DNA of 64,000 nucleotides. It comes from Raineya sp. Lineage in GTDB: Bacteria; Bacteroidota; Bacteroidia; Cytophagales; Thermonemataceae. Positions within the stretch are counted from its first letter, which is position 1. Every line of letters begins with the position of its first letter. Both the position numbers and the translations under genes were made by a program. The notes below the pieces were generated by a model. That model searched no databases, was not told where the DNA came from, and worked only from the letters and a program-made list of their open reading frames with translations. The DNA is taken from assembly GCA_025454915.1 (NCBI GenBank), contig JALONN010000014.1, positions 32,027 to 96,026 on the forward strand. Reading direction: 5' to 3'. Below are positions 17,483 to 25,333 of the stretch, in pieces.

Positions 17483-17616
17483 CTTCTGCATTTGTTTTTT
17501 TTGGTAAAATCAATCACATTTTTGGCACAATGCTGACAAAAATATCCTTGCTTATTAGGAATCATGTTTTCCAATTTCTCAGAACAAGGCTTTGCAATAT
17601 AAATTTCCATAGTCAT
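17379..17616 (-). pseudogene. Chimeric fragment: Cys-rich N-terminal domain joined to duplicated dehydrogenase tail
   Basis: From the ATG at 17616 (or 17610) the minus strand reads MTMEIYIAKPCSEKLENMIP, then NKQGYFCQHCAKNVIDFTKK. This resembles the short Cys-containing N-terminal segment (KPCxxxWxxMxPxxxGxFCxxCxKxVxDFT) that precedes other domains in many Bacteroidota proteins. After an A8 tract (T8 at 17495-17502) the frame is lost and soon stops; dropping one A would give DFTKKTNAEV and read straight into HPIIDSVRPFEQ, the end of the dehydrogenase. So an unrelated gene start and a duplicated dehydrogenase 3' end have been fused by recombination, then frameshifted. A working protein is unlikely. 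Confidence 0.65.
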
Positions 17617-17698
17617 TGTTTTCGAGAAATGCTAGAAAATATGTGTCCAAAACATCTAATCAGGTATAATTTTTGCTAATTTTTTCAATAAAAGACTT

Positions 17699-18088
17699 AT
17701 GTTATTAAATACTTTTTTAGAATATTTAGCAGAAAAACAAAAATATTATTTATTGATGGGTTATAAAGAACCTATAAACTACAATTATAATCCTGTCAAT
17801 GAGGCTATTACTATAGGTTATAACAATACAAATATAAACTATTTAGAAAACTTAAGGTCTTTACCAGAAAATACATCTATCTTCTTTTTAAATAAAGGTA
17901 AGATATTTATGAATTTCACTAATTTACCAAACTCAAATATATACAAAATGTCTAAAAATTATGACACCCCATATATGTGTTTAACTCCCAAGACGTTTAA
18001 ATATATTTGTCAGAAATTACCATCAGAGAATAATCCTATTTTTTTTCTATTTGGTAATTACCTAATTAACCAAAAGATAGAGGTATAA
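17699..18088 (+). CDS. Hypothetical protein between the two direct repeats
   Basis: 129 aa, rich in Asn, Tyr, Ile and Lys (MLLNTFLEYLAEKQKYYLLM at the start; FLFGNYLINQKIEV at the end). No signal peptide, no membrane helix, no motif known to me. It lies wholly inside the segment bounded by the 104-bp repeats and ends 9 bp from the dehydrogenase stop, in convergent orientation. The Asn/Tyr-rich, very AT-rich composition differs from the neighbours and fits a recent arrival. It could be a cargo gene of the segment or an immunity-type small protein; neither can be shown from sequence. Confidence 0.6.
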   Translation: MLLNTFLEYLAEKQKYYLLMGYKEPINYNYNPVNEAITIGYNNTNINYLENLRSLPENTSIFFLNKGKIFMNFTNLPNSNIYKMSKNYDTPYMCLTPKTFKYICQKLPSENNPIFFLFGNYLINQKIEV

Positions 18089-18097
18089 TTATTTCCC

Positions 18098-18201
18098 CTA
18101 CATCTCAATCACCACTTTCCCGAAAATTTTGCCATCTCGCATATCATTAAAGGCTTCAATAATCTGCTCAAAAGGGCGTACAGAGTCTATGATGGGGTGT
18201 A
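18098..18201 (-). repeat. Direct repeat copy 2: native 3' end of the alcohol dehydrogenase gene
   Basis: Partner of 17379-17482, in the same orientation, starting exactly at the stop codon. The two copies are 719 bp apart from start to start. Confidence 0.9.
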
Positions 18202-19090
18202 TCTGGTGCTTTTCGATGAATGCAAGCATATCAGCAAATTCTTGGTCGTTGCCCATCGTAGTACCCTTAATAGTATATTGCCCAAAGAATACACGAGGCA
18301 TATCTAATTTCACGCTACCGAGTGTAGCTCCATAAAATACAAGGGTTGCAGATTGTTTAAGAGTTTTCAGTAGTAAATTAAAATCACTTCCGCCTGCACT
18401 ATCAATTATTACATCAAAACCACCCGATTCTTTCAGCAGGTCTTTTTGCCAGTCCTCTTTTTTATAGTTTGCCCCACCAGTAATGCCATACTTGGTTTTC
18501 ATGGTTGCCAGTTTTTCATCACTACCCGAAGTAACCCATACTTTTGCTCCTTGTGCTATGGCAAACTGGGCAGCAAACTGAGCCACACCCCCTCCAATAC
18601 CTGTAACTAATACATTATCACCTTTTTGGATATTTCCTTTGTAAAAACAAGCTCTGTAGGCTGTCAGGGCAGCTAGTGGAATAGCAGCAGCCTCTTTGGG
18701 AGTCAGATATGCAGGTTTTTTATGAATTCTATCCGCAGGCACACATACATATTCTGCAAAAACTCCGTTTTTAGGCATTCCCAAAATCGTATAAGTTTTT
18801 GAATTGGGGTGTCTTGGGTCTTCTCCCCAATTTTGGTTTGGATTGATAACTACTTCCTGCCCAATCCAAGAAGCATCCACACCATCCCCCACACTTTCCA
18901 CAATTCCACAACCATCTGAACCCAAAACGCAATTGTAAGTCATTCCTGGGTATAGCCCTACTCTTGCCCACTGGTCTCTACGATTTAAAGAACCATATTG
19001 AACTTTGATAACTACCTCACCAGCCTGAGCTACAGGTTTTTCTATATTTTGAATTTCAATTTCTTCGGTTGTTAGGATAAGTGCTTTCAT
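18098..19090 (-). CDS. Zinc-type alcohol dehydrogenase / quinone oxidoreductase family (MDR)
   Basis: 330-aa medium-chain dehydrogenase/reductase. N-terminal GroES-like domain (MKALILTTEEIEIQNIEKPV; SLNRRDQWARVGLYPG; LGSDGCGIVESVGDGVD), then a Rossmann domain with VLVTGIGGGVAQFAAQFA (the Gly-rich NADP motif) at about 150-170 and a C-terminal closing segment (GKIFGKVVIEM). The NRRDxW N-terminal signature is seen in YogA/YhfP-like NADPH-dependent reductases; the substrate is unknown. The gene's last 104 bp are duplicated at 17379. No operon partner: the four-helix-bundle gene lies 86 bp upstream on the same strand. Confidence 0.88.
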   Translation of the reverse strand: MKALILTTEEIEIQNIEKPVAQAGEVVIKVQYGSLNRRDQWARVGLYPGMTYNCVLGSDGCGIVESVGDGVDASWIGQEVVINPNQNWGEDPRHPNSKTYTILGMPKNGVFAEYVCVPADRIHKKPAYLTPKEAAAIPLAALTAYRACFYKGNIQKGDNVLVTGIGGGVAQFAAQFAIAQGAKVWVTSGSDEKLATMKTKYGITGGANYKKEDWQKDLLKESGGFDVIIDSAGGSDFNLLLKTLKQSATLVFYGATLGSVKLDMPRVFFGQYTIKGTTMGNDQEFADMLAFIEKHQIHPIIDSVRPFEQIIEAFNDMRDGKIFGKVVIEM

Positions 19091-19176
19091 GATTTTGGAG
19101 GATTGAAGATTTTTTGAGAAAGGAATAAAGAAAATAGATAAAAGAATGGTTTGACATTTTTCATCTATTCATCATT

Positions 19177-19515
19177 TTAATTTTGAGTTAATTTATTTTG
19201 TAAACCTATTATCATTTTCTGAATTTGTTGTATTTTTTCGGACAAAACATCAAAATCTGTTTTTTTAATAAATTCTAAATCATAAGACACCATAATTTGC
19301 GTTTCTAATTTGTAGGCAGAGCCTAAACTTATATCCAAAAATCTGCTAAAATCTTTATTAGAACCTCTACTTGTTCCTTCTGCAATATTAGAAGGAATAG
19401 ATATTACACTTCTTCTCATTTGGCTTACTATTCCAAATTTTTCTTCAGATGGATATTGATTTGTAATGATATAAATGTCTTTGCAAAAATCTTTTGAAAG
19501 TTTCCAAACATCCAA
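19177..19515 (-). CDS. Four helix bundle protein (23S rRNA IVS-type family), start codon unclear
   Basis: 112 aa from a TTG. Family hallmarks: LDVWKLSKDFCKDIYIIT, then SQMRRSVISIPSNIAEGTSR and FLDISLGSAYKLETQI. These small proteins were first seen inside intervening sequences of 23S rRNA genes and are common as stand-alone genes in Bacteroidota; their function is not settled. Relatives usually begin M-x-x-x-N-F-R-N-L-D-V-W. Here the in-frame upstream codons give IQKHNFRNLDVWK, but the place expected for ATG holds ATT, and there is no in-frame ATG. Either ATT or TTG serves as start, or the start has been lost. Confidence 0.75.
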   Translation of the reverse strand: MDVWKLSKDFCKDIYIITNQYPSEEKFGIVSQMRRSVISIPSNIAEGTSRGSNKDFSRFLDISLGSAYKLETQIMVSYDLEFIKKTDFDVLSEKIQQIQKMIIGLQNKLTQN

Positions 19516-19619
19516 GTTTCTAAAATTATGTTTTTGAATATTCGTTTTATTTTTCTCTATTCTCTTTTTCTTTCTTTCAGTTTATTCTTTATTCTAATTT
19601 CCTTTTTCCATTTTCTTCT

Positions 19620-20732
19620 CTAACTCTTTATCTCCTCAATTGCTTCTTGATATTTTTGCCAGACTATTTTTTCATCAAAATGATTTTCTGTGAGCTTTCG
19701 GCTGTTTACACCCATCTGTTTGAGTTTTTCAGGAGACATTTCTATCATTTCTATCATTTTGGCAGCCAAATCCTGAGCATTTTTTACTTCACACAAAAGC
19801 CCGTTTTCCTGATGTTTTACTACTTCTTTACAACCTGCTACATTGGTTGCAAGCAAGGGCATTCCCATTGCTGCTGCCTCGAGTAGCGAGCGAGGTGTCC
19901 CTTCTCTGTACGAAGGCAATACCACCACATTTGCTTTGGCTATTAAAACTCGTACATCCGAAGCCACTCCCAAATAATTAACTTCATTACTCCACGAAAT
20001 CACCTCATTTTCAGATATATTTAAAGGGTTTTTGGAATCTTTTTCGTAGCTTCCTAAAAGTTGTATATCTACATCTGGGTATTTTTGCTTTACAATTTTA
20101 GAAGCTTCAGCATATTCTCGTACACCTTTATCATAAATAAGCCTTGCAATCATCAGAAAAGTAAACTTTTCAGCATTTTTATTCTCCTGAAAGTTGGGTT
20201 TAAATTTCTCTAAATTGATACCAGAACCGGGTAATAAGCCTGTTTTATCCTTTTTAATGAGTTTTTTATCTAAAAAAATCTGCAAATCATCTTCATTTTG
20301 AAAGAATACTTTATCTGCAAATTTAAAGGCAATTTTATAAAGAAAATGAGCTATTTTGGAGCTTAAACCTTTATGGATAAATGTTGTTCCAAGCCCTGAA
20401 ACATTATTGATACAGGGTATTTTTAGGCTTCTGCAAGCCAACGTACCATAAATATTAGGTTTGATGGTAAAGTGCAATACTACATCAGGTTTGATTTGTT
20501 TGTAGAGCCTTCGGAGCTGACTCTCAAATTTCAAATCTGAAAAAGGATTTTTACCTTTGTTTTCCAAAGTTATTTCAAAATACTGAATATTCCATTTCTG
20601 GATTTTTTCGGTATGTTCATCTTTGGGTGCTAAAATATAGACTTCATGGTTTTGGCTCAGAAAAAACTTCACTAAACTTTCTCTAAAATTATAGATATTC
20701 CAACTGGTATTAGCAACAAAGGCTATTTTCAT
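19620..20732 (-). CDS. Glycosyltransferase family 4
   Basis: 370 aa, GT-B fold. N-terminal Rossmann half begins MKIAFVANTSWNIYNFRESL with FTIKPNIYGTLACRSLKIPC and NNVSGLGTTF; C-terminal half has FLMIARLIYDKGVREYAEA and the donor-binding ExxxxxxxE stretch YREGTPRSLLEAAAMGMPLL. These resemble PglA/TuaC-like enzymes that add a sugar to a lipid-linked or surface glycan using a UDP-sugar, but donor and acceptor cannot be told. It stands alone; a TATATTTG box (minus strand, 20767-20774) is a possible -7 element. Not part of a large polysaccharide cluster here. Confidence 0.9.
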   Translation of the reverse strand: MKIAFVANTSWNIYNFRESLVKFFLSQNHEVYILAPKDEHTEKIQKWNIQYFEITLENKGKNPFSDLKFESQLRRLYKQIKPDVVLHFTIKPNIYGTLACRSLKIPCINNVSGLGTTFIHKGLSSKIAHFLYKIAFKFADKVFFQNEDDLQIFLDKKLIKKDKTGLLPGSGINLEKFKPNFQENKNAEKFTFLMIARLIYDKGVREYAEASKIVKQKYPDVDIQLLGSYEKDSKNPLNISENEVISWSNEVNYLGVASDVRVLIAKANVVVLPSYREGTPRSLLEAAAMGMPLLATNVAGCKEVVKHQENGLLCEVKNAQDLAAKMIEMIEMSPEKLKQMGVNSRKLTENHFDEKIVWQKYQEAIEEIKS

Positions 20733-20841
20733 ATTTGTAGAAATAGTGGTAGTTAGAGTACATTTGCAAATATAACTCTTAAAATATTGATTATTAACAC
20801 CTTGTTTTTTAATTATACTACATACTCATTACTCAATTTCT

Positions 20842-22947
20842 TTAGAAACTTACAAAAATCCCTGGTCCTATCAAGAAAAACCATGCTTTAGCACTCAAGA
20901 AATAGCCCATCCCTGCATACAGAGGAAATGAAAGTTTCACATCTTTTCGGGTAGGGTACAAACTGCCTATCACAACAACACCCACATCTCGGTTGGAGGC
21001 ATTGGCACTAAAATTAAAGGCATTGTTTGCCAAAATTCCAATTCCTACCTTATAAGGGCGATAACGGTTAATTTTTTCTGGATGATAGAAACTTAATTGT
21101 TGAACAATAGCCAAACTGATCCCCCCAAAAGGGTTAAAATTCGCTTGGTCAGCTCTTTTGATAAGAAGCCCCCCAGGGAAACTGACTTCTGTATCGAAAC
21201 GTGTTTTTCTTTGAAGAATCAACTCAACTTTCTTCACAAAACCATCTCCTCCATATTTATCTTTATCATGGCTAAATACAATTTCTATTTTACTCCAACC
21301 ATCCAAGTCGTATGTTTTTCTACCTAAAATAGTATTTAAGCTAAGAGGTGTTCTGTTACATTGTTTATCTATATAAAAAGCGGCTCTTGGAGAGTTATCA
21401 GCGGGGCATACCAAAATATTATTGATACGTTTAATCTCTACTAAATCGCCTTTAGCATTGAAAACTGTTACATCAACACTTACATATTGTTTTCCAAAGA
21501 GTTTATTATTATCATCTATTTTCTCTGGATTGAAAGAAATTTCAATATCTCGAATTACATGAGGATATAATACAGTTTGAGGCAAATCTGTTACAAGTGT
21601 TTTCCCTGCACCATAATTAATATTCACAAAGTTGAGTTGATGTGGACGCTGATATTCATTAACAGGTATAGAACGTCCCACTTTTTCGCTTCTGTTATAA
21701 ATTTCTATTTCTTTGAGTGTAATATTTAATGGTACTTGCAGTTTGAAGGTTTGCACACTTTCTGTACGAATCAGGGAGTCTGATGTCAGAACATTTAGCC
21801 CTTCAAAACGAAATTTAGCTTTATCCAAAGCCAACCCTTCAAGCCTTAATTCGACTGTTTCGCCAGGGTAAAAAACAGTCTCTCGTTTATTTCCTTCATG
21901 TAAAATAGTGATATTCCCAATAATGGTTTTGGGGTTCACATTGAAATTAGTAATACAAACAGGATTATCTCCATTTTTGATGTATAAATACCCATCTGTA
22001 CGTTTATGAAAGCTATAAGGGCGTAGCAAACATAGTATTTTTCCATTACTCAAGAGTTTTTGGGTAAAAATTTCTGCAACAAGCATCCCTCCTGCTTTTT
22101 CCTGATTTTCAATACGGTAGGTTTTTTCCATTTCAAGTAAACGGGTATAGTCTATCTGAAATTCTATGCCAGCCCTTTGAGCTTTGTCATCTAAAGTAAT
22201 ATCTCTTTGTTCTGCATTTAAAAATGCCAATCTGCTTCCTTTTACTCTAAACTTCTTTTTGATTGTGGGCAATTGATAATGTACTTTTCCTTTATCATCA
22301 ACATATGGATTGATGGTAAATAACTCCAAATTAAACTCCATATCACCTAATTTAGATGGAAGGAGGTATAATCGGAGCTGACGATTTGAGTATTCAGTTC
22401 TGTAATTAATATCTTTTCCTTCTGTAAAAATAGGGTTTACTCTAATATTTTCAGGGTTATTTGACATGAGTTCAAAAACTCTCTCTTCCCCAATATAAAG
22501 TTCATCATCTTTTGGATAAAAATCGGCTTTGGTATGATGATAAGGCAATAATTTTATCTCACAGGTTGTCTCTTTCAAAGGAATCTGATTGATAGTCAGG
22601 TTTAAACTAATAAATTTACTCTGATTTAAGTTTTTGAATTGTATTTTAAACCTAAAATAGTCCTGTCCACGAAAAACAGAGTCTAATATTTCAAAATCGG
22701 AGGAATTTGCAATATCTATTTTCTGAATATTATCCATACTTGTAGGGTATAGTCTTACCTCACAAGGCATATTTTCAGATGTATATTCAAAAGCAATGAA
22801 CTTATCACCTTTGTAGTTCATCAGATCTTTTTGTTGAGAATACTTTAGTGTATCTACCTGTAATACAACATCTTTAAAACAATTTTGAGCCCAAACAGAC
22901 TGTGTTATAAAAAATATGATTATAAAATATACGCGATACTGTCTCAT
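20842..22947 (-). CDS. Large secreted protein of unknown function with a beta-rich C-terminus
   Basis: 701 aa with signal peptide MRQYRVYFIIIFFITQSVWA and no other membrane helix. The body is a succession of beta-strand-rich segments of 80-100 residues (for example around ITILHEGNKRETVFYPGETV, typical of Ig-like folds). The last 80 residues, with GGISLAIVQQLSFYHPEK and LFPLYAGMGYF-like alternating aromatic/Gly strands ending in Phe (FLIGPGIFVSF), look like an outer-membrane beta-strand region. A terminal Phe is typical of BAM substrates. No enzyme motif. Divergent from the OmpA-type gene. Role unknown; envelope location inferred. Confidence 0.6.
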   Translation of the reverse strand: MRQYRVYFIIIFFITQSVWAQNCFKDVVLQVDTLKYSQQKDLMNYKGDKFIAFEYTSENMPCEVRLYPTSMDNIQKIDIANSSDFEILDSVFRGQDYFRFKIQFKNLNQSKFISLNLTINQIPLKETTCEIKLLPYHHTKADFYPKDDELYIGEERVFELMSNNPENIRVNPIFTEGKDINYRTEYSNRQLRLYLLPSKLGDMEFNLELFTINPYVDDKGKVHYQLPTIKKKFRVKGSRLAFLNAEQRDITLDDKAQRAGIEFQIDYTRLLEMEKTYRIENQEKAGGMLVAEIFTQKLLSNGKILCLLRPYSFHKRTDGYLYIKNGDNPVCITNFNVNPKTIIGNITILHEGNKRETVFYPGETVELRLEGLALDKAKFRFEGLNVLTSDSLIRTESVQTFKLQVPLNITLKEIEIYNRSEKVGRSIPVNEYQRPHQLNFVNINYGAGKTLVTDLPQTVLYPHVIRDIEISFNPEKIDDNNKLFGKQYVSVDVTVFNAKGDLVEIKRINNILVCPADNSPRAAFYIDKQCNRTPLSLNTILGRKTYDLDGWSKIEIVFSHDKDKYGGDGFVKKVELILQRKTRFDTEVSFPGGLLIKRADQANFNPFGGISLAIVQQLSFYHPEKINRYRPYKVGIGILANNAFNFSANASNRDVGVVVIGSLYPTRKDVKLSFPLYAGMGYFLSAKAWFFLIGPGIFVSF

Positions 22948-23062
22948 AACTTTGTTTTTTGGGCGAATTTAGTAAATTAAAAATTAAAAATTGCAAAGTT
23001 CATTTGTAAGAATATGTTTGATTTTGATAAAAAATCAATGTAATCAAGATTTTTATTTGTGA

Positions 23063-23093
23063 TTGGTGTTTTATAAACTTTTCATTATTTTTG
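23063..23093 (+). promoter_or_regulatory. Promoter of the OmpA-type gene
   Basis: TTG at 23063-23065, 20-nt spacer, TATTTTTG at 23086-23093, just upstream of the ATG at 23115. Its position rules against translation from the TTG at 23091, which would lie inside the promoter. Confidence 0.55.
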
Positions 23094-23114
23094 TTTTCAG
23101 AAGTGTTCGACATT

Positions 23115-24305
23115 ATGCTTATATTTTTACGTTATATTTTTATATTTATCCCCTTTTTAGTTTGCAATGCTCAAACCAAACAAACATCTAATTTAATTAT
23201 TGATGGCAGTTTCGAGGATTATCAGGACTGTCCTGATGCCTTTGGAGTTGTACGCATTGGAAGCTTGAAATACTGGAAAGCCACTCCTCCTGATTGCACA
23301 CCTGACTATTTTCATCAGTGTAGTAAAGAATTTAGCCCTAAAAACAACCCCTGTGGTAATCTGGAAGCTCAAGAAGGAAAAGGTTATTTAGGTTTGATTG
23401 TAAGGGTTGGAGAATCTCCTGAAAAGAATACTGACGAACTTTTTTACAGAGAACACGTTCAAGCCCGTCTCCGAGAGCCACTCAAATCCAGAAACAGATA
23501 TATTTTTACCATGTACGTATCTTTATCTGAATATTCTACTTTTGCTCTAAGCAAGTTAGGGGCTTATTTTAGCAAGCACCCTGTTTTAGTGAATGATAAA
23601 TTAGAATTACGTCCCCAAATTTCAACGAATTTTGTTGATACCAAACAGAAATGGATAAGAATTATAGACACACTTGTTGCTGAAGGGGACGAGCAGTATA
23701 TTACATTAGGTGAATTTAGTAGTTTTTCTAAAAAAGATATACGAAAAATAGATGAGAAACCTGAACATAAACAGCGTTTTAGTTATTACAGAGCTTATTA
23801 CTTTTTTGACAATTTAAGTTTAGTCTGGCTTGATGCTCTTGCAGACCCTATTCTTGCAGATCCTCCCCAGCCACCCTACAAGCTCACAGCCCCCAAAGAA
23901 CTCACAGGCTTTGAAAAACCCTGGCAGTTAGAACCTACAGAATTTGGCTACTTACAACCCAATAAACCCATTATTCTAAAAAATGTATTGTTTGAGTTTG
24001 GGAAAGCTATTCTTTTAGAAAATTCAAAAAAGGAACTAAATAAATTATTACGTTTGCTTAACGAATACAAAGAAATCAAGATTATGATTTCTGGGCACAC
24101 CGATGAAATAGGAAAGCCCGAAGATAATTTAAGGCTTTCAGATGCCAGAGCGAAAACTGTTTATGAGTATCTGCTTAAAAATGGTATTAGTGAAAACAGG
24201 TTGTTTTATCGAGGATATGGAGCTTCGCAACCCCTTGAAAATAACAAAACAGAAGTAGGTAGAAAGAAAAATAGAAGAGTTGAGTTTTTTGTAATAGATG
24301 AGTAA
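23115..24305 (+). CDS. OmpA family outer-membrane/peptidoglycan-binding protein
   Basis: 396 aa from the ATG that opens the signal peptide (MLIFLRYIFIFIPFLVCNAQ). Residues about 25-250 form a beta-sandwich like those of gliding/adhesion proteins (SFEDYQDCPDAFG, YYRAYYFFDNLSLVWLD). The C-terminal 110 residues are an OmpA domain: VLFEFGKAILLENSKKELNK, then ISGHTDEIGKPEDNLRLSDA and RVEFFVIDE, with the conserved Asp and Arg that bind diaminopimelate. It probably anchors the outer membrane or a surface domain to peptidoglycan. It is followed 3 bp later by a GT9 gene, so they likely share a transcript. Confidence 0.88.
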   Translation: MLIFLRYIFIFIPFLVCNAQTKQTSNLIIDGSFEDYQDCPDAFGVVRIGSLKYWKATPPDCTPDYFHQCSKEFSPKNNPCGNLEAQEGKGYLGLIVRVGESPEKNTDELFYREHVQARLREPLKSRNRYIFTMYVSLSEYSTFALSKLGAYFSKHPVLVNDKLELRPQISTNFVDTKQKWIRIIDTLVAEGDEQYITLGEFSSFSKKDIRKIDEKPEHKQRFSYYRAYYFFDNLSLVWLDALADPILADPPQPPYKLTAPKELTGFEKPWQLEPTEFGYLQPNKPIILKNVLFEFGKAILLENSKKELNKLLRLLNEYKEIKIMISGHTDEIGKPEDNLRLSDARAKTVYEYLLKNGISENRLFYRGYGASQPLENNKTEVGRKKNRRVEFFVIDE

Positions 24306-24308
24306 TGT

Positions 24309-25310
24309 ATGAAAATTATACTGAGTAGAACTGATAACTTAGGAGATGTCATCCTCACACTTCCTGTTGCTGGTTTTTTGAAAGAGCAAGACCCAACAAA
24401 TGAGGTTTATTTTATTGGAAAGTCCTACACACGCCCAATTATAGAAGCCTGTCAGTTTGTAGATAAATTTTTAGATAAGGATGATATTTTAAAAGACCCT
24501 CAAAAACTAGCTTCTTTACAAGCTGATGCAATTATTTTTATTTTTCCTGACCAAGATTTAGCTCCTATTGCAAAAAAAGCCAAAATTCCTTTGAGAGTTG
24601 GAACAAGCCATCGTTGGTGGCATTGGCTCTATTGTAATAAACGCATTGATTTCTCAAGAAAAGAATCCCCTCTACATGAAGCACAGCTCAATTTCAAATT
24701 GCTTGAAGGCTTAGGCTTCAATATCGAGCCTAATTTTGGTTTAATTGCTGACTGGTTTGGTCTGAAAACTCCAGATTTAATACCTGAGTTACAAGATCTA
24801 CTTTCTAAAGAAAAATTAAATGTAATTCTCCATCCCAAATCGAAGGGTTCGGCAAGAGAATGGCATTTAGATAGCTATTTTGCTTTGGCTCAGAATAATC
24901 CTGACATTCAGTTTTTTGTAACGGGTACGCAAGCAGAAGGTGATTTAATTCAATCTCAAAAACCTGATTTATTAGCCTTAGAGAATGTCTATAATCTTGC
25001 TGGTAAGTTCAGTTTATCAGAACTTTTGATGTTTATCAGCATTTGTGATGGATTGGTTGCTTGTAGTACAGGTCCTTTACATATCGCTTCGGCTTTAGGC
25101 ATTCATGCTTTGGGGATTTACCCCCCTATTAAGCCAATGCATCCTACCCGATGGCAGCCCATTGGCAAAAAAGCTAAAGTATTGGTATTAGATAAAGATT
25201 GTTCTGATTGCCGAAAAACCGAAAATTGCAGTTGTATCAATGCTATTTCGGTGGCAGAAGTAAGTGCAGAAATAAAAGATTGGCAAAGACAAAAAAATGA
25301 GGGTTTATAG
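24309..25310 (+). CDS. Glycosyltransferase family 9 (heptosyltransferase-like)
   Basis: 333 aa. N-terminal MKIILSRTDNLGDVILTLPV is the GT9 signature (R-x-D-x-L-G-D-V). The C-terminal half has LNVILHPKSKGSAREWH and ACSTGPLHIASALGIHALGI, the nucleotide-sugar site, and a late Cys pair (CSDCRKTENCSC) that may bind metal. GT9 enzymes build the inner core of lipopolysaccharide. Translationally close to the OmpA gene (3 bp). Ends at a terminator shared with yidC. Confidence 0.9.
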   Translation: MKIILSRTDNLGDVILTLPVAGFLKEQDPTNEVYFIGKSYTRPIIEACQFVDKFLDKDDILKDPQKLASLQADAIIFIFPDQDLAPIAKKAKIPLRVGTSHRWWHWLYCNKRIDFSRKESPLHEAQLNFKLLEGLGFNIEPNFGLIADWFGLKTPDLIPELQDLLSKEKLNVILHPKSKGSAREWHLDSYFALAQNNPDIQFFVTGTQAEGDLIQSQKPDLLALENVYNLAGKFSLSELLMFISICDGLVACSTGPLHIASALGIHALGIYPPIKPMHPTRWQPIGKKAKVLVLDKDCSDCRKTENCSCINAISVAEVSAEIKDWQRQKNEGL

Positions 25311-25326
25311 AACATTCTATAAACCC
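25301..25326. terminator. Terminator between the GT9 gene and yidC (bidirectional)
   Basis: 10-bp inverted repeat GGGTTTATAG / CTATAAACCC with a 6-nt loop, overlapping the GT9 stop codon. T-run on the plus side; an A-run (AAAAAAATGA) supplies the T-run for the convergent yidC transcript. Confidence 0.8.
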
Positions 25327-25333
25327 TTTTTCT

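Noticed and set aside
17410..17679. 89-codon plus-strand frame
   Set aside because: It is the reverse of the duplicated dehydrogenase end and the chimeric fragment; the repeated first residues are also found opposite the intact dehydrogenase gene.
17379..18201. 104-bp direct repeats as an insertion sequence or target duplication
   Set aside because: Far too long for a target duplication and no transposase lies between; an integration-like or recombination event fits better.
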